NCBI RefSeq assembly: GCF_963576545.1
Contig: NW_026870603.1
Span: forward strand, 372,001 to 436,000
Origin: Limanda limanda
Lineage: Eukaryota; Chordata; Actinopteri; Pleuronectiformes; Pleuronectidae
DNA length: 64,000 nt
Reading direction: 5' to 3'
Part shown: positions 25,060 to 39,000 of the stretch, piece after piece
Layout: each line of letters starts with the position of its first letter
Numbering within the stretch: the stretch's first letter is position 1
The notes under the pieces: model-generated
Seen by the model: only the letters and a program-made list of their open reading frames with translations
The model's database searches: none
Told to the model about the DNA's origin: nothing
Translations under genes and position numbers: made by a program

Positions 25060-27784
25060 GAGATATTCTTGAATAACTTTTTTTGTGAAGGTCGGAGAGA
25101 CTTGCAAGTAGGCTCTACCCCCACTAAATGGGGTAGCGCGCATCGATCGGTACCATCCTTGAGCTTCTCCGACTTTCGGAAGGGTTAGGGTTAGGGATGA
25201 AAGCACATAGGAGAAAGAGATATTCTTGAATAACTTTTTTTGTGAAGGTTGGAGAGACTTGGAAAGTGGTTGCATCTGGACTAATTTGGGTCCTGCGGAT
25301 CGATTGGTACCATCCCCGAGCTTGTACGACCTTCGGAAGAGGTCGACCGACGAAATTCCCCCAAATCTGAGGAGATATTCTTGAATAACTTTTTTTGTGA
25401 AGGTCGGAGAGACTTGCAAGTAGGCTCTACCCCCACTAAATGGGGTTGCGCGCATCGATCAGTACCATCCTTGAGCTTCTCCGACTTTCGGAAGGGTTAG
25501 GGTTAGGGTTAGGGATGAAAGCACATAGGAGAAAGAGATATTCTTGAATAACTTTTTTTGTGAAGGTCGGAGAGACTTGCAAGTAGGCTCTACCCCCACT
25601 AAATGGGGTAGCGCGCATCGATCGGTACCATCCTTGAGCTTCTCCGACTTTCGGAAGGGTTAGGGTTAGGGTTAGGGATGAAAGCACATAGGAGAAAGAG
25701 ATATTCTTGAATAACTTTTTTTGTGAAGGTCGGAGAGACTTGCAAGTAGGCTCTACCCCCACTAAATGGGGTAGCGCGCATCGATCGGTACCATCCTTGA
25801 GCTTCTCCGACTTTCGGAAGGGTTAGGGTTAGGGTTAGGGATGAAAGCACATAGGAGAAAGAGATATTCTTGAATAACTTTTTTTGTGAAGGTCGGAGAG
25901 ACTTGCAAGTAGGCTCTACCCCCACTAAATGGGGTAGCGCGCATCGATCGGTACCATCCTTGAGCTTCTCCGACTTTCGGAAGGGTTAGGGTTAGGGTTA
26001 GGGATGAAAGCACATAGGAGAAAGAGATATTCTTGAATAACTTTTTTTGTGAAGGTCGGAGAGACTTGGAAAGTGGTTGCATCTGGACTAATTTGGGTCC
26101 TGCGGATCGATTGGTACCATCCCCGAGCTTGTACGACCTTCGGAAGAGGTCGACCGACGAAATTCCCCCAAATCTGAGGAGATATTCTTGAATAACTTTT
26201 TTTGTGAAGGTCGGAGAGACTTGCAAGTAGGCTCTACTCCCACTAAATGGGGTTGCGCGCATCGATCAGTACCATCCTTGAGCTTCTCCGACTTTCGGAA
26301 GGGTTAGGGTTAGGGTTAGGGATGAAAGCACATAGGAGAAAGAGATATTCTTGAATAACTTTTTTTGTGAAGGTCGGAGAGACTTGCAAGTAGGCTCTAC
26401 CCCCACTAAATGGGGTAGCGCGCATCGATCGGTACCATCCTTGAGCTTCTCCGACTTTCGGAAGGGTTAGGGTTAGGGTTAGGGATGAAAGCACATAGGA
26501 GAAAGAGATATTCTTGAATAACTTTTTTTGTGAAGGTCGGAGAGACTTGCAAGTAGGCTCTACCCCCACTAAATGGGGTAGCGCGCATCGATCGGTACCA
26601 TCCTTGAGCTTCTCCGACTTTCGGAAGGGTTAGGGTTAGGGTTAGGGATGAAAGCACATAGGAGAAAGAGATATTCTTGAATAACTTTTTTTGTGAAGGT
26701 CGGAGAGACTTGGAAAGTGGTTGCATCTGGACTAATTTGGGTCCTGCGGATCGATTGGTACCATCCCCGAGCTTGTACGACCTTTGGAAGAGGTCGACCG
26801 ACGAAATTCCCCCAAATCTGAGGAGATATTCTTGAATAACTTTTTTTGTGAAGGTCGGAGAGACTTGCAAGTAGGCTCTACCCCCACTAAATGGGGTAGC
26901 GCGCATCGATCGGTACCATCCTTGAGCTTCTCCGACTTTCGGAAGGGTTAGGGTTAGGGTTAGGGATGAAAGCACATAGGAGAAAGAGATATTCTTGAAT
27001 AACTTTTTTTGTGAAGGTCGGAGAGACTTGGAAAGTGGTTGCATCTGGACTAATTTGGGTCCTGCGGATCGATTGGTACCATTCCCGAGCTTGTACGACC
27101 TTCGGAAGAGGTCGACCGACGAAATTCCCCCAAATCTGAGGAGATATTCTTGAATAACTTTTTTTGTGAAGGTCGGAGAGACTTGCAAGTAGGCTCTACC
27201 CCCACTAAATGGGGTTGCGCGCATCGATCAGTACCATCCTTGAGCTTCTCCGACTTTCGGAAGGGTTAGGGTTAGGGTTAGGGATGAAAGCACATAGGAG
27301 AAAGAGATATTCTTGAATAACTTTTTTTGTGAAGGTCGGAGAGACTTGCAAGTAGGCTCTACCCCCACTAAATGGGGTAGCGCGCATCGATCGGTACCAT
27401 CCTTGAGCTTCTCCGACTTTCGGAAGGGTTAGGGTTAGGGTTAGGGATGAAAGCACATAGGAGAAAGAGATATTCTTGAATAACGTTTTTTGTGAAGGTC
27501 GGAGAGACTTGGAAAGTGGTTGCATCTGGACTAATTTGGGTCCTGCGGATCGATTGGTACCATCCCCGAGCTTGTAAGATCTTCGGAAGAGGTCGACCGA
27601 CGAAATTCCCCCAAATCTGAGGAGATATTCTTGAATAACTTTTTTTGTGAAGGTCGGAGAGACTTGCAAGTAGGCTCTACCCCCACTAAATGGGGTAGCG
27701 CACATCGATCGGTACCATCCTTGAGCTTCTCCGACTTTCGGAAGGGTTAGGGTTAGGGTTAGGGATGAAAGCACATAGGAGAAA

Positions 27785-29730
27785 GAGATATTCTTGAATA
27801 ACTTTTTTTGTGAAGGTCGGAGAGACTTGCAAGTAGGCTCTACCCCCACTAAATGGGGTAGCGCGCATCGATCGGTACCATCCTTGAGCTTCTCCGACTT
27901 TTGGAAGGGTTAGGGTTAGGGTTAGGGATGAAAGCACATAGGAGAAAGAGATATTCTTGAATAACTTTTTTTGTGAAGGTCGGAGAGACTTGCAAGTAGG
28001 CTCTACCCCCACTAAATGGGGTAGCGCGCATCGATCGGTACCATCCTTGAGCTTCTCCGACTTTCGGAAGGGTTAGGGTTAGGGTTAGGGATGAAAGCAC
28101 ATAGGAGAAAGAGATATTCTTGAATAACTTTTTTTGTGAAGGTCGGAGAGACTTGCAAGTAGGCTCTACCCCCACTAAATGGGGTAGCGCGCATCGATCG
28201 GTACCATCCTTGAGCTTCTCCGACTTTCGGAAGGGTTAGGGTTAGGGTTAGGGATGAAAGCACATAGGAGAAAGAGATATTCTTGAATAACTTTTTTTGT
28301 GAAGGTCGGAGAGACTTGCAAGTAGGCTCTACCCCCACTAAATGGGGTAGCGCGCATCGATCGGTACCATCCTTGAGCTTCTCCGACTTTCGGAAGGGTT
28401 AGGGTTAGGGTTAGGGATGAAAGCACATAGGAGAAAGAGATATTCTTGAATAACTTTTTTTGTGAAGGTCGGAGAGACTTGGAAAGTGGTTGCATCTGGA
28501 CTAATTTGGGTCCTGCGGATCGATTGGTACCATCCCCGAGCTTGTACGACCTTCGGAAGAGGTCGACCGACGAAATTCCCCCAAATCTGAGGAGATATTC
28601 TTGAATAACTTTTTTTGTGAAGGTCGGAGAGACTTGCAAGTAGGCTCTACCCCCACTAAATGGGGTAGCGCACATCGATCGGTACCATCTTTGAGCTTCT
28701 CCGACTTTCGGAAGGGTTAGGGTTAGGGTTAGGGATGAAAGCACATAGGAGAAAGAGATATTCTTGAATAACTTTTTTTTTGAAGGTCGGAGAGACTTGC
28801 AAGTAGGCTCTACCCCCACTAAATGGGGTAGCGCGCATCGATCGGTACCATCCTTGAGCTTTTCCGACTTTCGGAAGGGTTAGGGTTAGGGTTAGGGATG
28901 AAAGCACATAGGAGAAAGAGATATTCTTGAATAACTTTTTTTGTGAAGGTCGGAGAGACTTGGAAAGTGGTTGCATCTGGACTAATTTGGGTCCTGCAGA
29001 TCGATTGGTACCATCCCCGAGCTTGTACGACCTTCGGAAGAGGTCGACCGACGAAATTCCCCCAAATCTGAGGAGATATTCTTGAATAACTTTTTTTGTG
29101 AAGGTCGGAGAGACTTGCAAGTAGGCTCTACCCCCACTAAATGGGGTTGCGCGCATCGATCGGTACCATCCTTGAGCTTCTCCGACTTTCGGAAGGGTTA
29201 GGGTTAGGGTTAGGGATGAAAGCACATAGGAGAAAGAGATATTCTTGAATAACTTTTTTTGTGAAGGTCGGAGAGACTTGATAGTGGTTGCATCTGGACT
29301 AATTTGGGTCCTGCGGATCGATTGGTACCATCCCCGAGCTTGTACGACCTTCGGAAGAGGTCGACCGACGAAATTCCCCCAAATCTGAGGAGATATTCTT
29401 GAATAACTTTTTTTGTGAAGGTCGGAGAGACTTGCAAGTAGGCTCTACCCCCACTAAATGGGGTTGCGCGCATCGATCGGTACCATCCTTGAGCTTCTCC
29501 GACTTTCGGAAGGGTTAGGGTTAGGGTTAGGGATGAAAGCACATAGGAGAAAGAGATATTCTTGAATAACTTTTTTTGTGAAGGTCGGAGAGACTTGCAA
29601 GTAGGCTCTACCCCCACTAAATGGGGTAGCGCGCATCGATCGGTACCATCCTTGAGCTTCTCCGACTTTCGGAAGGGTTAGGGTTAGGGATGAAAGCACA
29701 TAGGAGAAAGAGATATTCTTGAATAACTTT
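27785..29730 (+). repeat. Right copy of the 10,088-bp displaced duplication
   Basis: Counterpart of 17697-19640 with the same order and rare markers. Differences are small: an intact hexamer where the left copy has TTATGG, and a short A starting at 29553 where the left copy is long. Confidence 0.87.
29236..29389 (+). repeat. B monomer with 1-bp deletion (154 bp), second copy
   Basis: Carries the same GACTTGATAGTGG form as the B at 19148-19301, exactly 10,088 bp away. Confidence 0.9.
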
Positions 29731-30345
29731 TTTTGTGAAGGTCGGAGAGACTTGGAAAGTGGTTGCATCTGGACTAATTTGGGTCCTGCGGATCGATTGG
29801 TACCATCCCCGAGCTTGTACGACCTTCGGAAGAGGTCGACCGACGAAATTCCCCCAAATCTGAGGAGATATTCTTGAATAACTTTTTTTGTGAAGGTCGG
29901 AGAGACTTGCAAGTAGGCTCTACCCCCACTAAATGGGGTTGCGCGCATCGATCGGTACCATCCTTGAGCTTCTCCGACTTTCGTAAGGGTTAGGGTTAGG
30001 GTTAGGGATGAAAGCACATAGGAGAAAGAGATATTCTTGAATAACTTTTTTTGTGAAGGTCGGAGAGACTTGCAAGTAGGCTCTACCCCCACTAAATGGG
30101 GTAGCGCGCATCGATCAGTACCATCCTTGAGCTTCTCCGACTTTCGGAAGGGTTAGGGTTAGGGTTAGGGATGAAAGCACATAGGAGAAAGAGATATTCT
30201 TGAATAACTTTTTTTGTGAAGGTTGGAGAGACTTGGAAAGTGGTTGCATCTGGACTAATTTGGGTCCTGCGGATCGATTGGTACCATCCCCGAGCTTGTA
30301 CGACCTTCGGAAGAGGTCGACCGACGAAATTCCCCCAAATCTGAG

Positions 30346-33064
30346 GAGATATTCTTGAATAACTTTTTTTGTGAAGGTCGGAGAGACTTGCAAGTAGGCT
30401 CTACCCCCACTAAATGGGGTAGCGCGCATCGATCGGTACCATCCCTGAGCTTCTCCGACTTTCGGAAGGGTTAGGGTTAGGGTTAGGGATGAAAGCACAT
30501 AGGAGAAAGAGATATTCTTGAATAACTTTTTTTGTGAAGGTCGGAGAGACTTGCAAGTAGGCTCTACCCCCACTAAATGGGGTAGCGCGCATCGATCGGT
30601 ACCATCCTTGAGCTTCTCCGACTTTCGGAAGGGTTAGGGTTAGGGTTAGGGATGAAAGCACATAGGAGAAAGAGATATTCTTGAATAACTTTTTTTGTGA
30701 AGGTCGGAGAGACTTGGAAAGTGGTTGCATCTGGACTAATTTGGGTCCTGCGGATCGATTGGTACCATCCCCGAGCTTGTACGACCTTCGGAAGAGGTCG
30801 ACCGACGAAATTCCCCCAAATCTGAGGAGATATTCTTGAATAACTTTTTTTGTGAAGGTCGGAGAGACTTGCAAGTAGGCTCTACCCCCACTAAATGGGG
30901 TTGCGCGCATCGATCGGTACCATCCTTGAGCTTCTCCGACTTTCGTAAGGGTTAGGGTTAGGGTTAGGGATGAAAGCACATAGGAGAAAGAGATATTCTT
31001 GAATAACTTTTTTTGTGAAGGTCGGAGAGACTTGCAAGTAGGCTCTACCCCCACTAAATGGGGTAGCGCGCATCGATCGGTACCATCCTTGAGCTTCTCC
31101 GACTTTCGGAAGGGTTAGGGTTAGGGATGAAAGCACATAGGAGAAAGAGATATTCTTGAATAACTTTTTTTGTGAAGGTTGGAGAGACTTGGAAAGTGGT
31201 TGCATCTGGACTAATTTGGGTCCTGCGGATCGATTGGTACCATCCCCGAGCTTGTACGACCTTCGGAAGAGGTCGACCGACGAAATTCCCCCAAATCTGA
31301 GGAGATATTCTTGAATAACTTTTTTTGTGAAGGTCGGAGAGACTTGCAAGTAGGCTCTACCCCCACTAAATGGGGTTGCGCGCATCGATCAGTACCATCC
31401 TTGAGCTTCTCCGACTTTCGGAAGGGTTAGGGTTAGGGTTAGGGATGAAAGCACATAGGAGAAAGAGATATTCTTGAATAACTTTTTTTGTGAAGGTCGG
31501 AGAGACTTGCAAGTAGGCTCTACCCCCACTAAATGGGGTAGCGCGCATCGATCGGTACCATCCTTGAGCTTCTCCGACTTTCGGAAGGGTTAGGGTTAGG
31601 GTTAGGGATGAAAGCACATAGGAGAAAGAGATATTCTTGAATAACTTTTTTTGTGAAGGTTGGAGAGACTTGGAAAGTGGTTGCATCTGGACTAATTTGG
31701 GTCCTGCGGATCGATTGGTACCATCCCCGAGCTTGTACGACCTTCGGAAGAGGTCGACCGACGAAATTCCCCCAAATCTGAGGAGATATTCTTGAATAAC
31801 TTTTTTTGTGAAGGTCGGAGAGACTTGCAAGTAGGCTCTACCCCCACTAAATGGGGTAGCGCGCATCGATCGGTACCATCCCTGAGCTTCTCCGACTTTC
31901 GGAAGGGTTAGGGTTAGGGTTAGGGATGAAAGCACATAGGAGAAAGAGATATTCTTGAATAACTTTTTTTGTGAAGGTCGGAGAGACTTGCAAGTAGGCT
32001 CTACCCCCACTAAATGGGGTAGCGCGCATCGATCGGTACCATCCTTGAGCTTCTCCGACTTTCGGAAGGGTTAGGGTTAGGGTTAGGGATGAAAGCACAT
32101 AGGAGAAAGAGATATTCTTGAATAACTTTTTTTGTGAAGGTCGGAGAGACTTGGAAAGTGGTTGCATCTGGACTAATTTGGGTCCTGCGGATCGATTGGT
32201 ACCATCCCCGAGCTTGTACGACCTTCGGAAGAGGTCGACCGACGAAATTCCCCCAAATCTGAGGAGATATTCTTGAATAACTTTTTTTGTGAAGGTCGGA
32301 GAGACTTGCAAGTAGGCTCTACCCCCACTAAATGGGGTTGCGCGCATCGATCGGTACCATCCTTGAGCTTCTCCGACTTTCGTAAGGGTTAGGGTTAGGG
32401 TTAGGGATGAAAGCACATAGGAGAAAGAGATATTCTTGAATAACTTTTTTTGTGAAGGTCGGAGAGACTTGCAAGTAGGCTCTACCCCCACTAAATGGGG
32501 TAGCGCGCATCGATCGGTACCATCCTTGAGCTTCTCCGACTTTCGGAAGGGTTAGGGTTAGGGATGAAAGCACATAGGAGAAAGAGATATTCTTGAATAA
32601 CTTTTTTTGTGAAGGTTGGAGAGACTTGGAAAGTGGTTGCATCTGGACTAATTTGGGTCCTGCGGATCGATTGGTACCATCCCCGAGCTTGTACGACCTT
32701 CGGAAGAGGTCGACCGACGAAATTCCCCCAAATCTGAGGAGATATTCTTGAATAACTTTTTTTGTGAAGGTCGGAGAGACTTGCAAGTAGGCTCTACCCC
32801 CACTAAATGGGGTTGCGCGCATCGATCAGTACCATCCTTGAGCTTCTCCGACTTTCGGAAGGGTTAGGGTTAGGGTTAGGGATGAAAGCACATAGGAGAA
32901 AGAGATATTCTTGAATAACTTTTTTTGTGAAGGTCGGAGAGACTTGCAAGTAGGCTCTACCCCCACTAAATGGGGTAGCGCGCATCGATCGGTACCATCC
33001 TTGAGCTTCTCCGACTTTCGGAAGGGTTAGGGTTAGGGTTAGGGATGAAAGCACATAGGAGAAA
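30346..33064 (+). repeat. Higher-order repeat, 1437 bp (9-mer), about 1.9 copies
   Basis: The period is 6 A (one short) plus 3 B. Copy 1 is 30346-31782; copy 2 runs from 31783 to about 33064. Shared markers in order are ATCCCTGAG in A, CGTAAGGG in A, a short A, GGTTGG in B and ATCAGTACC in A. The same markers in the same order also occur in the second 1920-bp copy 7367 bp to the left (24965 versus 32332), so a block was copied between these regions. Confidence 0.85.
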
Positions 33065-36000
33065 GAGATATTCTTGAATAACTTTTTTTGTGAAGGTCGG
33101 AGAGACTTGCAAGTAGGCTCTACCCCCACTAAATGGGGTAGCGCGCATCGATCGGTACCATCCTTGAGCTTCTCCGACTTTCGGAAGGGTTAGGGTTAGG
33201 GTTAGGGATGAAAGCACATAGGAGAAAGAGATATTCTTGAATAACTTTTTTTGTGAAGGTCGGAGAGACTTGCAAGTAGGCTCTACCCCCACTAAATGGG
33301 GTAGCGCGCATCGATCGGTACCATCTTTGAGCTTCTCCGACTTTCGGAAGGGTTAGGGTTAGGGTTAGGGATGAAAGCACATAGGAGAAAGAGATATTCT
33401 TGAATAACTTTTTTTGTGAAGGTCGGAGAGACTTGGAAAGTGGTTGCATCTGGACTAATTTGGGTCCTGCGGATCGATTGGTACCATCCCCGAGCTTGTA
33501 CGACCTTCGGAAGAGGTCGACCGACGAAATTCCCCCAAATCTGAGGAGATATTCTTGAATAACTTTTTTTGTGAAGGTCGGAGAGACTTGCAAGTAGGCT
33601 CTACTCCCACTAAATGGGGTTGCGCGCATCGATCAGTACCATCCTTGAGCTTCTCCGACTTTCGGAAGGGTTAGGGTTAGGGTTAGGGATGAAAGCACAT
33701 AGGAGAAAGAGATATTCTTGAATAACTTTTTTTGTGAAGGTCGGAGAGACTTGCAAGTAGGCTCTACCCCCACTAAATGGGGTAGCGCGCATCGATCGGT
33801 ACCATCCTTGAGCTTCTCCGACTTTCGGAAGGGTTAGGGTTAGGGTTAGGGATGAAAGCACATAGGAGAAAGAGATATTCTTGAATAACTTTTTTTGTGA
33901 AGGTCGGAGAGACTTGCAAGTAGGCTCTACCCCCACTAAATGGGGTAGCGCGCATCGATCGGTACCATCCTTGAGCTTCTCCGACTTTCGGAAGGGTTAG
34001 GGTTAGGGTTAGGGATGAAAGCACATAGGAGAAAGAGATATTCTTGAATAACTTTTTTTGTGAAGGTCGGAGAGACTTGGAAAGTGGTTGCATCTGGACT
34101 AATTTGGGTCCTGCGGATCGATTGGTACCATCCCCGAGCTTGTACGACCTTCGGAAGAGGTCGACCGACGAAATTCCCCCAAATCTGAGGAGATATTCTT
34201 GAATAACTTTTTTTGTGAAGGTCGGAGAGACTTGCAAGTAGGCTCTACCCCCACTAAATGGGGTAGCGCGCATCGATCGGTACCATCCTTGAGCTTCTCC
34301 GACTTTCGGAAGGGTTAGGGTTAGGGATGAAAGCACATAGGAGAAAGAGATATTCTTGAATAACTTTTTTTGTGAAGGTCGGAGAGACTTTGAAAGTGGT
34401 TGCATCTGGACTAATTTGGGTCCTGCGGATCGATTGGTACCATCCCCGAGCTTGTACGACCTTCGGAAGAGGTCGACCGACGAAATTCCCCCAAATCTGA
34501 GGAGATATTCTTGAATAACTTTTTTTGTGAAGGTCGGAGAGACTTGCAAGTAGGCTCTACTCCCACTAAATGGGGTTGCGCGCATCGATCGGTACCATCC
34601 TTGAGCTTCTCCGACTTTCGGAAGGGTTAGGGTTAGGGTTAGGGATGAAAGCACATAGGAGAAAGAGATATTCTTGAATAACTTTTTTTGTGAAGGTCGG
34701 AGAGACTTGCAAGTAGGCTCTACCCCCACTAAATGGGGTAGTGCGCATCGATCGGTACCATCCTTGAGCTTCTCCGACTTTCGGAAGGGTTAGGGTTAGG
34801 GTTAGGGATGAAAGCACATAGGAGAAAGAGATATTCTTGAATAACTTTTTTTGTGAAGGTCGGAGAGACTTGGAAAGTGGTTGCATCTGGACTAATTTGG
34901 GTCCTGCAGATCGATTGGTACCATCCCCGAGCTTGTACGACCTTCGGAAGAGGTCGACCGACGAAATTCCCCCAAATCTGAGGAGATATTCTTGAATAAC
35001 TTTTTTTGTGAAGGTCGGAGAGACTTGCAAGTAGGCTCTACCCCCACTAAATGGGGTTGCGCGCATCGATCAGTACCATCCTTGAGCTTCTCCGACTTTC
35101 GGAAGGGTTAGGGTTAGGGATGAAAGCACATAGGAGAAAGAGATATTCTTGAATAACTTTTTTTGTGAAGGTCGGAGAGACTTGCAAGTAGGCTCTACCC
35201 CCACTAAATGGGGTAGCGCGCATCGATCGGTACCATCCTTGAGCTTCTCCGACTTTCGGAAGGGTTAGGGTTAGGGTTAGGGATGAAAGCACATAGGAGA
35301 AAGAGATATTCTTGAATAACTTTTTTTGTGAAGGTCGGAGAGACTTGCAAGTAGGCTCTACCCCCACTAAATGGGGTAGCGCACATCGATCGGTACCATC
35401 CTTGAGCTTCTCCGACTTTCGGAAGGGTTAGGGTTAGGGTTAGGGATGAAAGCACATAGGAGAAAGAGATATTCTTGAATAACTTTTTTTGTGAAGGTCG
35501 GAGAGACTTGGAAAGTGGTTGCATCTGGACTAATTTGGGTCCTGCAGATCGATTGGTACCATCCCCGAGCTTGTACGACCTTCGGAAGAGGTCGACCGAC
35601 GAAATTCCCCCAAATCTGAGGAGATATTCTTGAATAACTTTTTTTGTGAAGGTCAGAGATACTTGCAAGTAGGCTCTACCCCCACTAAATGGGGTAGCGC
35701 ACATCGATCGGTACCATCCTTGAGCTTCTCAGACTTTCGGAAGGGTTAGGGTTAGGGTTAGGGATGAAAGCACATAGGAGAAAGAGATATTCTTGAATAA
35801 CTTTTTTTGTGAAGGTCGGAGAGACTTGCAAGTAGGCTCTACCCCCACTAAATGGGGTACCGCGCATCGATCGGTACCATCCTTGAGCTTCTCCGACTTT
35901 TGGAAGGGTTAGGGTTAGGGTTAGGGATGAAAGCACATAGGAGAAAGAGATATTCTTGAATAACTTTTTTTGTGAAGGTCGGAGAGACTTGGAAAGTGGT

Positions 36001-39000
36001 TGCATCTGGACTAATTTGGGTCCTGCGGATCGATTGGTACCATCCCCGAGCTTGTACGACCTTCGGAAGAGGTCGACCGACGAAATTCCCCCAAATCTGA
36101 GGAGATATTCTTGAATAACTTTTTTTGTGAAGGTCGGAGAGACTTGCAAGTAGGCTCTACTCCCACTAAATGGGGTTGCGCGCATCGATCAGTACCATCC
36201 TTGAGCTTCTCCGACTTTCGGAAGGGTTAGGGTTAGGGTTAGGGATGAAAGCACATAGGAGAAAGAGATATTCTTGAATAACTTTTTTTGTGAAGGTCGG
36301 AGAGACTTGCAAGTAGGCTCTACCCCCACTAAATGGGGTAGCGCGCATCGATCGGTACCATCCTTGAGCTTCTCCGACTTTCGGAAGGGTTAGGGTTAGG
36401 GTTAGGGATGAAAGCACATAGGAGAAAGAGATATTCTTGAATAACTTTTTTTGTGAAGGTCGGAGAGACTTGCAAGTAGGCTCTACCCCCACTAAATGGG
36501 GTAGCGCGCATCGATCGGTACCATCCTTGAGCTTCTCCGACTTTCGGAAGGGTTAGGGTTAGGGTTAGGGATGAAAGCACATAGGAGAAAGAGATATTCT
36601 TGAATAACTTTTTTTGTGAAGGTCGGAGAGACTTGCAAGTAGGCTCTACCCCCACTAAATGGGGTAGCGCGCATCGATCGGTACCATCCTTGAGCTTCTC
36701 CGACTTTCGGAAGGGTTAGGGTTAGGGTTAGGGATGAAAGCACATAGGAGAAAGAGATATTCTTGAATAACTTTTTTTGTGAAGGTCGGAGAGACTTGCA
36801 AGTAGGCTCTACCCCCACTAAATGGGGTAGCGCGCATCGATCGGTACCATCCTTGAGCTTCTCCGACTTTCGGAAGGGTTAGGGTTAGGGTTAGGGATGA
36901 AAGCACATAGGAGAAAGAGATATTCTTGAATAACTTTTTTTGTGAAGGTCGGAGAGACTTGCAAGTAGGCTCTACCCCCACTAAATGGGGTAGCGCGCAT
37001 CGATCGGTACCATCTTTGAGCTTCTCCGACTTTCGGAAGGGTTAGGGTTAGGGTTAGGGATGAAAGCACATAGGAGAAAGAGATATTCTTGAATAACTTT
37101 TTTTGTGAAGGTCGGAGAGACTTGGAAAGTGGTTGCATCTGGACTAATTTGGGTCCTGCGGATCGATTGGTACCATCCCCGAGCTTGTACGACCTTCGGA
37201 AGAGGTCGACCGACGAAATTCCCCCAAATCTGAGGAGATATTCTTGAATAACTTTTTTTGTGAAGGTCGGAGAGACTTGCAAGTAGGCTCTACTCCCACT
37301 AAATGGGGTTGCGCGCATCGATCAGTACCATCCTTGAGCTTCTCCGACTTTCGGAAGGGTTAGGGTTAGGGTTAGGGATGAAAGCACATAGGAGAAAGAG
37401 ATATTCTTGAATAACTTTTTTTGTGAAGGTCGGAGAGACTTGCAAGTAGGCTCTACCCCCACTAAATGGGGTAGCGCGCATCGATCGGTACCATCCTTGA
37501 GCTTCTCCGACTTTCGGAAGGGTTAGGGTTAGGGTTAGGGATGAAAGCACATAGGAGAAAGAGATATTCTTGAATAACTTTTTTTGTGAAGGTCGGAGAG
37601 ACTTGCAAGTAGGCTCTACCCCCACTAAATGGGGTAGCGCGCATCGATCGGTACCATCCTTGAGCTTCTCCGACTTTCGGAAGGGTTAGGGTTAGGGTTA
37701 GGGATGAAAGCACATAGGAGAAAGAGATATTCTTGAATAACTTTTTTTGTGAAGGTCGGAGAGACTTGGAAAGTGGTTGCATCTGGACTAATTTGGGTCC
37801 TGCGGATCGATTGGTACCATCCCCGAGCTTGTACGACCTTCGGAAGAGGTCGACCGACGAAATTCCCCCAAATCTGAGGAGATATTCTTGAATAACTTTT
37901 TTTGTGAAGGTCGGAGAGACTTGCAAGTAGGCTCTACCCCCACTAAATGGGGTAGCGCGCATCGATCGGTACCATCCTTGAGCTTCTCCGACTTTCGGAA
38001 GGGTTAGGGTTAGGGATGAAAGCACATAGGAGAAAGAGATATTCTTGAATAACTTTTTTTGTGAAGGTCGGAGAGACTTTGAAAGTGGTTGCATCTGGAC
38101 TAATTTGGGTCCTGCGGATCGATTGGTACCATCCCCGAGCTTGTACGACCTTCGGAAGAGGTCGACCGACGAAATTCCCCCAAATCTGAGGAGATATTCT
38201 TGAATAACTTTTTTTGTGAAGGTCGGAGAGACTTGCAAGTAGGCTCTACTCCCACTAAATGGGGTTGCGCGCATCGATCGGTACCATCCTTGAGCTTCTC
38301 CGACTTTCGGAAGGGTTAGGGTTAGGGTTAGGGATGAAAGCACATAGGAGAAAGAGATATTCTTGAATAACTTTTTTTGTGAAGGTCGGAGAGACTTGCA
38401 AGTAGGCTCTACCCCCACTAAATGGGGTAGTGCGCATCGATCGGTACCATCCTTGAGCTTCTCCGACTTTCGGAAGGGTTAGGGTTAGGGTTAGGGATGA
38501 AAGCACATAGGAGAAAGAGATATTCTTGAATAACTTTTTTTGTGAAGGTCGGAGAGACTTGGAAAGTGGTTGCATCTGGACTAATTTGGGTCCTGCAGAT
38601 CGATTGGTACCATCCCCGAGCTTGTACGACCTTCGGAAGAGGTCGACCGACGAAATTCCCCCAAATCTGAGGAGATATTCTTGAATAACTTTTTTTGTGA
38701 AGGTCGGAGAGACTTGCAAGTAGGCTCTACCCCCACTAAATGGGGTTGCGCGCATCGATCAGTACCATCCTTGAGCTTCTCCGACTTTCGGAAGGGTTAG
38801 GGTTAGGGATGAAAGCACATAGGAGAAAGAGATATTCTTGAATAACTTTTTTTGTGAAGGTCGGAGAGACTTGCAAGTAGGCTCTACCCCCACTAAATGG
38901 GGTAGCGCGCATCGATCGGTACCATCCTTGAGCTTCTCCGACTTTCGGAAGGGTTAGGGTTAGGGTTAGGGATGAAAGCACATAGGAGAAAGAGATATTC

